A DNA stretch of 64,000 nucleotides from Symsagittifera roscoffensis (taxonomy: Eukaryota; Xenacoelomorpha; Acoela; Convolutidae): positions 4,479,624 to 4,543,623 of the forward strand of contig NC_087071.1 of assembly GCF_963678635.1 (NCBI RefSeq), in the 5' to 3' direction. The translations under genes and the position numbers were made by a program. The notes beneath the pieces are model-generated. The model worked only from the letters and a program-made list of their open reading frames with translations, did not search any database and was not told the origin of the DNA. Shown piece after piece: positions 44,329-53,885 of the stretch. Each line of letters opens with the position of its first letter. Positions within the stretch are counted from its first letter, which is position 1.

Positions 44329-45123
44329 TTGAAGAGGCCGGACTTGAACAAAACTGGCCCATCGACAAGCTACAAGCCAACGGGAGAAAAGGCGACGAAA
44401 AGGAGGAGAAAAAAACCCCCAGGGAGGAGTTTCAAAGGTTCAAAATTTGCGTATTCGGAATTAGATTCTTCGCTGGGCTTAGACCAATGGGACAAAATTA
44501 TCGATGACTATTTGGGAAACTGTATACAATACTCCGTCTTATAATATTGAAAGTGATTTGGATCAGTCAGGACGAACCATAGCGAGTGAAATCAACACTC
44601 AGACGATTACCTCATCTCCAATGGGTACAAGCGACAACCCAATTAGGATAGAAAGCTCTCCGGAAAAGATCGTAGAGACTCCTCTAACAGAAAACCCGAA
44701 ATGCAACGAACCTCGATCCTGAAGGAATCCAGGCCCCCTAATTTTTATGGAGACAGGCGCTTCATATGTCAAGTGGCCCTAGGAGCAAAGACCACCGAAA
44801 CCGCGGATTCTGACGACGAACCTCTGATAACTTTTTCTGGCCCGAAAAATTTACAGACGACATTTTCCTCAGACTCCCCATCGGATTACTTGACGCCACT
44901 CGAGGACATACTCCCCCATCCAACACTGGTGGCGGAAACTAAACAAGGTTCCTCGTCAACTCCTTCATCTATGAAAACAAAGATCGCGGTACTATCCTCT
45001 CCATTAGAAGAAGTCAGACCGGACATTCAGGACGATGATGGTAGTGATATATCTTCAGTCACAGATATAGAAGTAAGAAAGGAGGCGGACAGTTTTCATG
45101 ATACATTTAACGCCATATCTTAA
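44329..45123 (+). pseudogene. Pol C-terminal tail, Gypsy element 2
   Basis: Overlapping open stretches encode a basic part (KATKRRRKKPPGRSFKG), then NPIRIESSPEKIVETPL and an acidic Ser/Asp-rich end (DIQDDDGSDISSVTDIEV). NFYGDRR near 44737 corresponds to SFYGSPV in element 1, so both elements share this tail. No membrane or signal segments are present, so it is not an envelope gene. Confidence 0.5.
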
Positions 45124-45543
45124 AACTCTTAAAACTCCAAAACTCTTTTAGCGAAACTCAATAGAGCTGATTTTGGTTACTCATTTTACCTAATTTTACC
45201 AACTCTCAATTTTAGCGATTTTGTACATTTTAGTTAGTTAGTTATGTAGTTTAGCCTGTTCATTTTGTTTATATGTCACATAACCCCAATTGTACATTAA
45301 ATTTTGTCATTTGTATATACGCTGTTTGTATCTGTTTCATCTTGTAGGTAGCCTGTAAATGTTACCACATATTTATCTCCATGTAAAGTTTTATTATATC
45401 TGTAAATTCCATTGGTGCTAACTGCTGATACTTTTTGTTTCAACTTTGGCCCTTGTGGAGTGAGGGGAGAATGGAGTATATGTGTGGCATTGGCTAAATA
45501 GGGAAGAGGGCAGATAAAAAAATTTTGTGCAGTGGGGAATGTG

Positions 45544-45749
45544 TGATTTAGTATTTTAGTATGTTTTAATCTTGACCTCTATGTGTTAATTAAGTACCAA
45601 TTAACGTTTACTCTACGAAGTCCAGTGGACTTCGCGTCACTAGTTGCTCTTTTAGGACATCGGTCAGTTTTAATTCAATACCTTATTTTATTCCTTTTTA
45701 ACTTAGTTTAGTTACAATAGTTACCATTGGTATTTGCACACTTTTATTA
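45544..45749 (+). repeat. 3' LTR of Gypsy element 2
   Basis: Direct repeat of 22531-22736. It is preceded by the purine-rich AGTGGGGAATG, the likely polypurine tract. Confidence 0.85.
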
Positions 45750-45864
45750 TGATATTCAAAAGTTACTTCATAAAAAGCCGAAAATTGTCTAATGAAAAAA
45801 AAAACACTCGACGACAATTAATCCATTACTTGTTGGAACAAAAAGTTGGAACAAAAAGGCATAT

Positions 45865-46270
45865 CAGGGGCGGATTTAGGTGGGGAGGGCGGGGAGCCGA
45901 TGGCAGACGCCCTTTTCCCTCAGATTCGACTCCCTGCCGACCCAAATGGTCCTCCTTTTGTACTATTTTGAGAAATCCTTTTTTGGTGACGGAGTCAAAT
46001 TTTTTTTCATTTGCGCCTTCGGCGCCAATATAATTAATTTTGATTGAGGGGGGAGCTAAAATTTTCAAAAAAGTGCCCAAAAACGGCCTTTTTGACCTGT
46101 TTTTTCAAAAAATAGCCTGCGGTGCAAAAAATTTGCTAAAAACAACGTCGTTTTAGTGCTTTAAGTTAGCTTGGAAAATTTATTTATTCGACCTTAAAAA
46201 AAGGTCGTCAAAATTTTTGAGATTTTTTTGGAAATCCGCCTCCCTCGAAAAAATCCTAGATCCGTCCCTG
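45865..46270. mobile_element. hAT-like MITE (406 bp)
   Basis: The ends are CAGGGGCGGATTTAGG and, inverted, CAGGGACGGATCTAGG, the CAG-G-initial type of hAT-derived MITEs. The flanking octamers AGGCATAT and ACTCATAT match at 6 of 8 positions, fitting an aged 8-bp hAT target duplication. There is no transposase inside. Open stretches are G/C-rich sequence crossing the left end. Confidence 0.75.
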
Positions 46271-47576
46271 ACTCATATAAAATAAAAACATAATGAAAAA
46301 TCTATAAATTTTCAGTTAATCCGATGTGTTAGCTCCGTGCCTCAATTAAGGATAACATCGACATTCCATTTTATGCTGCTTGTGTATAAAGTTTTGACTG
46401 TCCATTGTTTTTAAAAAAATTCAATAGTCTAAACATGGCCAAATTTTATATTCTGGCAATTTTTTCTTAAAAAATTGCCAGATTACAAAATTTGGCCATG
46501 TTTAGAAATGATGCATATCAAAATATATCTAAAACCTATAAATTATTGCAAATTTAGGCGTCATTGCTTTATTTGAATGATCAAATATTTAAACAAAGAT
46601 CACTGGTTGCTGTGCAAGTAGCACAAAATGATCAGACACAATCCAGAAAAACACTACACGCAGATAAATTTTGTACGGTATGTGATGAAAAAACTATTGG
46701 AAACTAAAACAAAAATTAGTGAATACGGCATGAATTAAGAAATTGTCCGAAAAGTTTTAATTTTTATGAAAATTTTATTGTCGAGTTAAGCTGAAAAGGT
46801 TTTCGAAACTGGTTTCCCAGAAGTAACAGGAAGTTTTTTTAAAAAATATTTTCCTACCGAACTCTTTCTACTCATTCCAATGAATTTTTTTTGGTCACAC
46901 CTGGTTTTGCGGGGAACCAAAAACAGGAAAACCAAAACGCACCGAATGCAAAAGCGGTGGGGAGAATAGTTTATCAAAGCTAATAACCATACAAACTTAA
47001 CGTTACGCTCCATCAAAAACCGTTCCAAACTGCTAACTGATCTAACTTTTGACTTCATTTTCTGCTTAAAATGAAATGCGACGGAAAAATTCTTCAAAAA
47101 ATGGGGCATTTCTTTCAATTTTTAAAACCACGTGAACATCATTTCCCGAAAAAATATCAGGCAACTCCGAAGCACAAGTTGTTGATACAATAGAAGCTTA
47201 AAAACTGGAAAACGTTTTGAGAATTAAACGAAATGAAACACAAAACTCCTCTAATGAAGCACAATTTTTGAAATTAATTTGACCTGAACTTTCTTAGAGT
47301 TTGCTATTATGCTGTTAAAATTAGAATACGATTTTTTTGATTTCGTGGCCCTTGGCTTTCAATTGGATTCAAATTGAACCGAATAAAACACAGAAATTTT
47401 TTTCTGCTGTCAACAAAGGCACCTTTTCAACACATATATATTGTTACATATTGTGATAGAGGTTTGCATTACTTTTTTTACGACGCTTTTTGTCTTCAAA
47501 TTGGCATAAAAGTGACATTTGATTAGGTTTGAAAACAGTAGCGAAAAAACCAGCTGACGCGAAAACTCAAACTAAA
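46271..47576. other. AT-rich non-coding stretch
   Basis: Apart from the palindrome I see no supported gene. A 110-codon minus-strand open frame (46786-47118) has no recognisable domain. Confidence 0.4.
46429..46504. repeat. 76-bp near-perfect palindrome
   Basis: CTAAACATGGCCAAATTTTA and its downstream inverse TACAAAATTTGGCCATGTTTAG enclose a second inverted pair (CTGGCAATTTTTT / AAAAAATTGCCAG). Arms are ~36 bp with almost no loop. It may be a fold-back MITE or a short hairpin-forming element. Confidence 0.75.
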
Positions 47577-48422
47577 ATGTTAGACAAAATTGCTATTTTA
47601 ACAATTGTGCTTTTTGCTGTCGTGTATTCACAAGACAGTGACAATGGACACGCGGAACAACTGAAGATGTTCGACAGTTGTTTGACAGGTCTCGAAGTGG
47701 AATTGGACAAAAAAGAGGAAGTATTGGCTGGCATAAAAGAGGAAAGAAAATTCCAGGTGCGTTCATAATGAGTTAACAATCTTATAAAGAGTTAAGTCAA
47801 AACTTGATAACAGTTTTAAAAACCATGGATTGAAGCTCGATAATCAAATTAAAAGGCCCAATGGAAGTTAGAAACAAACAAAAAACTGCTTGATTTGGAT
47901 TTTGTTCTGAGCTGCTCAAAATTTAGATAAAACTCTGAGAAACATATCACCCTTTTCGACCCAGAAAAAACCATTGCACTAAAAATATCGAAAGTTTTTG
48001 ATACTTTTGTACAATTAAAGTCCTCTACCTGGTGAAACTACTACGTGGGAGCTATATCAGGGAAAGACATCTTAAGAAAATTGCCTTAGATTTCTGGCTA
48101 ATTGAAATATTGGCTTTATAAACGATGTGATTTGTGAACTGAATTTCTTTAATGACGTCACAATTGTTTTCACTTTATCCTTGAAGAGCAGTACAGTTTG
48201 AGCATTGAGTTTGACCGTCTCGAAAATAAGAAGAGCGAACTGACCGAAGAATTTGAAGAATGCAAAGCCCATTTCGAAGACATCAATTATCGAGAAAAAT
48301 TTTTAAAAAAGGAAAAACTCTTGTTTATAACTCTCCTAATTTTGCAATACATCATTATTGAATGTACAAAAGCTAACCAAGTAGTTTTACTTAGTGAAGT
48401 TAATTTTCCGAAGGAGCTTTAA
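47577..48422 (+). CDS. Possible host gene: small secreted coiled-coil protein, two exons
   Basis: The ATG at 47577 starts LDKIAILTIVLFAVVYSQD, a good signal peptide. The next ~40 residues are charged and helical (LEVELDKKEEVLAGIKEE). The frame reaches CAG|GTGCGT at 47756/47757, a splice donor in phase 0. The pyrimidine-rich tract ending GAGCAG at 48191 is an in-phase acceptor. The second exon reads YSLSIEFDRLENKKSELTEE and then a Leu/Ile-rich segment to a TAA at 48420. A third exon may exist at 49029-49097 after CCCCCACAG (QVVDRKFGPLSKKLQNLIGK). There is no family match. The gene model rests on splice signals and continuity of the coiled-coil texture only. Confidence 0.4.
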
Positions 48423-50660
48423 CTTGACGAAATTCAAAAAGTGAAAGTAAATAGATCAAAACGGTATCAACCACCGGTTTAGTGTGGAGAAAATATAGAT
48501 TTCTCACAAGCTAATTATATGTCTAGCCTAGGTTTGATTAAAAATAGCCGTAATACGAAAAACAAGTGAATTAAAACTTTAATCTAGGTAATTATCAGCA
48601 TACAAATGCAAGGTGGCGTTTCAATATCCGGAAAGCCGAAAAAAATGCGTTCCTGAAAAAAAAATGTTCCTGTAAAGCTGAAAAATTTTAATTCGCTCAT
48701 AGCTCAAAACAATTGCTCAAGTTACTCAATTACAAAGATAAAAAATTACAATATTAATCCGTTATAACAAAGCAAAAACAACCGAAACACCAGACCAATA
48801 GTCTTTTACATCAGGATTTCTTTTTTGAAAAAAAACAATTTGAGTGCTGTTTTTTGTCCAACCTCTCTTTAATTTTTTTCCGATTGTCTCGGTGGGTCTT
48901 AACCCCCTTTGAACAGGTTTGTTGCTTGTTTTGCAAAAAATTCATTAGCTTTCAATTACTTAATTGTCAGCCAAATTGAACGTTTTCTTCCTAAATTTCA
49001 TTTCCAATGACTGTTCCTGCCCCCACAGCAAGTAGTGGATCGGAAGTTTGGCCCACTATCGAAAAAACTCCAGAACTTGATCGGAAAAAAATCTTGACCA
49101 AATCTTTTCAAAGTAGTACACTTTAGGCGATTTGGAATATCGAGTTTTCAAAACCAGAATCGCGGGCGAGTTCACAAACGTTCGAAGACAATTTCAAACT
49201 AAAGCTTTCAAACTGGCTAAAACGCGAGGGCGAACTATTTCATTTTTCATTGTTTTTAAACTTTTGATATGATCTGTAGGCATTTATTAGGACAATTGAA
49301 CGTAATGTTTTGATATGTAACCACTATGGCATTTTACTGTGAAATTTTTACAGCTGCTTCGAATGCACATTTGTAATAGGAAAACTTTTTTCAGTTTTTT
49401 TTTTCAATTTTTTTCGTAAAAAATTTAAGCATCATCCTAAGATAGTCGCTTGTTTTTCCAGTAAGAAGCGCAACCACTAGCAGTTTCTTGCGGTTTTCAA
49501 AATCACCAAAATTTTTTATAGCAGTCTTGAATGTCCGTCACACAAAATACAAAGCAAGACTTCTTAAGAAGAAAATGTTAGGAAGGAAAAGTTCGAATAA
49601 TTATTTTTCCGAAACAGTTTTCGTTTTTTCTAGTGGAACTTGTACAGCCTCATTGCTGTGTCGAATTGCGGGCAAAACTTCTTTCGAGCGCGAGAAAGAT
49701 ATTATTGCAAACTAATGAATGGAACTTTTAGATTCTGATAGTATTTTTCCGTTGCTTTTTGTAAGCAGTTTTCATTGTTTGTGCATGTTTTTTTTTTAAT
49801 TTAATTACTTTTTCTTTGAATTGCTCGTTTTTTGGGTTGCTGATTGGCTGGCTTGTGAAAACGATTTGGAATAGGGGTTGAAAAAGCTCGGGCTCAGACT
49901 GAAGTCAACATTACACGGGTTTTGGAAGTTTTGTCGGAAGGTACAAAGTAATTATTCTTATTAGTTGATATAGTTTTCCGGAAGAGAAAGCTGTCTGTTA
50001 CTACATTTTAACAGACGGGTTGTGAACTGGGTGAAAAAAATATAAGTTATATTGGAAAAAGAATTGTTATGGTTATTGGAAATGCAGTTTCCGAAAATTT
50101 GATCTTTATCTTTGGAATTGAATTTGAGCGTTATCAACATCAAGTTGTTCCTTTAGTTGATCTTATTTTGCGTTTTGGTATTTAATCTATTTTCATTCCA
50201 TTATTTTCATCCAAATTATTTGCATCACTCTACGTAATTTTTTTTGTTAATTACAATTAGAAAAATCATGCGATAAGAAGTAGTCGCAGAGCTGTTGTAA
50301 ATTAATTCATTGAGAACAAACGTATCTATTAATAAAATCTCAAAAATTTAAGTGCAATTTGATGGCTACTGTCCTGCGAACCTTGAGTGGTTTTTGTTGG
50401 CCAATCAGGTTTTTTTGGCAAATTGCTTCGATTAAAATAGTTATAACCGGAGATGTTTAGTTTTTCGACTATCCGAGAATGCGGCTCTGTGTGTAGTTAC
50501 CAAATATGATCCCGTGTAAAAATTATAGAGGTTTAATTGCGCTTCATATGAAATGCATATTGTTGGGGGGAAAGGGTTGATCCATCTTCGATGGAGATGA
50601 TGGTTTTTATCTACTGAACAAAAACAATAGTAATATAATAAGTAGTAGCCCTGTTTTTAG
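48423..50660. other. AT-rich non-coding stretch
   Basis: Apart from the optional third exon at 49029-49097 I see no supported gene or repeat family. A 75-codon plus-strand frame at 49488-49715 has no recognisable domain. Confidence 0.4.
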
Positions 50661-50661
50661 G

Positions 50662-50708
50662 AGTGACCTCGTGGTCTGGGGATACTGAGACCCAGCCATG
50701 AGCTCACT
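50662..50708. other. Strong imperfect hairpin
   Basis: AGTGACCTCGTGGTCTGGG pairs with CCCAGCCATGAGCTCACT across the loop GATACTGAGA, with ~16 paired bases interrupted by two mismatches and one bulge. It is GC-rich in an AT-rich context and lies just upstream of the leader region of Gypsy-like element 3. It does not fold as a tRNA cloverleaf. Confidence 0.6.
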
Positions 50709-51389
50709 ATTTTTGCATGTAATTCAGTTAATTTGAGCGTAAGAAAGACCACCGAAAAGCACTGGCTTGGTAGAGACGGTGAAAAACATGCAAAGCTCTG
50801 TTTAGACGCTAGCCAGTCATCTTAAGACTTAGTTTTGTTATCCGTCGATATGTATCTTCCGGGCGAATGTTACATGTATGTTTTTATGGCGCTCCTGGGT
50901 GTTATTCTTTCATAACATCATGACCGGCGGAACCGTTAACGAGCACTCCGCGCCGAGCGGATGCTCACATTAACGCCCTTAATAGGCCTAAACTGCCGGG
51001 GCGGAAGGGTAGTTCGGAACGCGGAAGCCTTCCGGATTACCGTGAATAGTTTTTTAACCTAGTTAAGACCGAAAATTCACGAACCAGGAAGGGTGGGGGG
51101 AATCATGAACCCCTCATCCCCTGAGTGGTTTGTGACCAAAAACACTTAAATATATAAGCAAAACCAAACAAAAAGTAGTATAGTACCCAAGAAAAACAAA
51201 AAACATAAAAAATAACCGAAAAAACCAAAAACAGTAAAAAAGTAAAAAATCAGTAGAAATCATCCCCCCAGACAAGATGTGATTCAACCCCCCCGTTTGT
51301 CGTTGATAGATATATTGTTGTTACAGGCATTTATATCAGTCAGGATCGTTACAATCAATTTTGTGGCCCGTTTGTGAGGCTTGTACCGT

Positions 51390-53110
51390 AGGGTTATTTG
51401 AGCATTTAAGCACGTTAATGACATTTTGCGCTCAATCCGGAAGGGTCAGCTGATTTGCGCTCAATTCGGAAGGGTCCTGGGTGAAGACCGATCCGGCAAG
51501 CAGTACAAGGAGCAACAAGAAGGGGCTCAACGACAACAACAATCGACTGTTGGGTATCGTTAACAAGTTTTGTATCCCTTTTGGTACAAAAAGTAAGATA
51601 GTAATCTGTGGGGGGCTCGACAGTGCTGCACTGTAGTGACCCTTCACCGAACTGCGAACATCCGAGTTAAGCACCTTAATTCGGATAATAAACAAACCCG
51701 GAGGGGTATAGTATTACTAATATTATTACTTATATAGCCTATATTGATAGTCTTATATCGTTTTTCAGTGAAAAACAACGAAAACAGACCGGTTTTTAGG
51801 GTCAAAATAGCGATATTTTGATCCCCCCACAAGTCGCGATTTTGAGATATCGATAATTTTTGAAACGGAAAAAAGCGCTAAGTTAGTGTGTTACATCGTA
51901 ACTGCACTACTGTAATAAGTAGAATCGGTTAACTTTAGTTCGGAAGTGGTTGGAACTAGTTTGGTACAAAAAACCAAATTTTCCCATTTTTTTATAGTAA
52001 GAAACACTATAAAATCAGAAAATTTTTTGAAATCTTTGAGTTAGGACAGTAAAAATAGTTGATCGGACAACGTCCACTGGTGAATCTACGAGTTTTAAAA
52101 CCCGCTACCCGAAAGCCTTCCGGGTCGCAGAGAAATCGAACATAACGTGTTTGATTTGGTGGATTCATCAATCCGGAGGGGTCCAGGTAGCATAGTTTTT
52201 CGCAAATTTTTTCTACAAAAGCGTTTTAGATCGGGTCTTTTGCATTGAACTAGAAGAGTATAGGCCTTGTGAGCTCAGATCAATAATTTTTAGGTCGAAA
52301 GGACCAGATTTGCGGAAAAAGTTGGGCGGAACCTATAAGAGAGAAAATTTTTGAGTTTGGAAAAATGACGTTTTGGTTAATAACTTTGGAACTACAGAGT
52401 ATATCGAGTCAATCTTGGTACCATTAGATCAGAAATTAGCTGAACTTACTATTAGGAAAGAGAATTACTCGAAAAAGCGAGCGAGAAAATTTTTTGAGAT
52501 TGTTTTTAGCAAATTACACAAATCCGGAGGAGTACACCCTTCACGTTTTATAAATTTTTCTGAAAAACCCTTATACCTCTACCAAAAGTTGATAGCGATT
52601 GAACTAAGTAACTTAGGACAGTTCTAGACAAAAAGGGAGGGCTGAAGGCACAAGACAACCATAATAGAGTCGAAATTAGGCAAGTGATAAGACCCTTCAC
52701 CGTTAGTGTGAATTGTCAAATAAGTGCCTTAACTTCAATCCGGAGGGGTCTAGGAAAGGACCCTATACCCTTCCCAGTTAATTCAAACAGCATAAAAGCA
52801 ACGCAGAACGTATCCGGAGGGGTATAAGCTGAGATTAAGAAAACTACGAAAAGCTACTTTGACAGAGCTCAGGGCTCCCAATCCGGAGGGGTCGAAATTT
52901 TTCAAAGTCAGAGGGGTCCGAATCCGGAGGGGTCTACTTTCCACAAAACCGGAGGGGTCCGAATCCGGAGGGGTCTTATAGTTGCTAATTCGGAGGGGTC
53001 CAAATCCGGAGGGGTCTGCTATTAACTAACTCGGAGGGGTCCCAATCCGGAGGGGTCTATATTCTGACAGTCCGGAAGGGTCCTATTTGTGCCAATCCGG
53101 AGGGGTATTA
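51390..53110 (+). repeat. TCCGGAGGGGTC motif array in the leader of element 3
   Basis: About 18-20 copies of a 12- to 14-base motif (AATCCGGAGGGGTC, with variants CCGGAAGGGTC and TCGGAGGGGTCC) lie between 51434 and 53107. They are sparse at first and then dense. From 52881 the motif falls at 52881, 52922, 52963, 53004 and 53045, a regular 41-bp period, each period holding a paired second copy. Larger modules containing GACCCTTCACCG and TTAAGTGCCTTAA-like sequence recur at about 51640 and 52690. Clustered identical sites upstream of gag suggest binding of a host factor. Confidence 0.88.
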
Positions 53111-53885
53111 TTTTATTAAGGACTTAGGTAAACGAAAGAAAGACTAAAAAGCGAGAGGTATTAGGTTATTAATACACAGGCTAGGTATCAGTGACTGCAC
53201 TGGTAACTTGCCTTTCAAAAAGAACCAGACTAATACAAAACAGGTCCGAACTCGGATATTCGCGACACTAAGTCTAAATTAAAAAGAGCGTGACTCATTG
53301 GTGTGGATTGAAACATAATACGTTTTTGGGAAAAGTGACTGCCCTGAGGATTTTAGTAGGTCTAGCTCGGGCAGTCCGAAGGCAGATAGGTAACACAATA
53401 CTCGGTGGGTGCAATAGACGCCCACTTGAGAAAATAACTGCCTTCAAAGTTTTGTCTGTTTGGTGCAGCACCAAGCAGGGAAAGCTTTTTCTTTAAAAGA
53501 CAGGTTCGACTATTGTACTGCGACCGACTAAGAGTACAAGACACATACGTTTTTTTTATATATACATTCATATTGTGTCAATATATATTTTTTGTTTTTG
53601 ATTTTAAATCAACCTAAACTGTGCTTGATTGGGTAGTGAGTACACTATCTTTTAAAATTGACTGATAACATCATATTGTGCTAGTTTCCAGATCTTTGGA
53701 CCGATAATCGGTCAGTGTGAATAAATTTTATACAAACTGTACTCTGACAACATACAGGGATTCGTGGTCACTATTTAGTAGAATCTGGTGAAATTTATTG
53801 TGTTGTGTCATTATTATTGTTAATAAAACTATAAGGTCTCTAGCAATTGAGTCAAGAGTGGGCATAGGAAAGTGACAAATAAAGA

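Larger units (their letters stand above)
22531..45749 (+). mobile_element. Ty3/Gypsy LTR retrotransposon, element 2, split by Polinton 2
   Basis: Near-identical 206-bp direct repeats at 22531-22736 and 45544-45749 bound gag and pol remnants. The internal sequence is interrupted at about 26594-43694 by a complete Polinton. Removing that leaves a ~6.1-kb Gypsy element, similar in size and Gag/tail sequence to element 1. The LTR pair is less diverged than that of element 1, yet coding frames are broken throughout. TGATAT lies 4 bp before the 5' LTR and directly after the 3' LTR, a possible but untidy target duplication. Confidence 0.87.

Noticed and set aside
46786-47118. 110-codon minus-strand open frame
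   Set aside because: Basic and hydrophobic without recognisable motifs, no splice or neighbour support.
49488-49715. 75-codon plus-strand open frame after a TTTTCCAG
   Set aside because: A possible exon, but it does not join in phase with the coiled-coil gene and has no motif.
50662-50708. tRNA gene
   Set aside because: The sequence forms one long hairpin. No D, anticodon and T arms or conserved T-loop are present.
52373-52627. 84-codon open frame in the leader of element 3
   Set aside because: It crosses the repeated TCCGGAGG motif, has no recognisable domain, and composition matches the non-coding leader.
53290-53496. 68-codon open frame upstream of gag
   Set aside because: Short, no domain, overlapped by an equally long antisense frame.
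50900-53885. 5' LTR of element 3
   Set aside because: Without the 3' copy no direct repeat can be matched, and no convincing primer-binding site was found near 53600-53880, so limits were not drawn.
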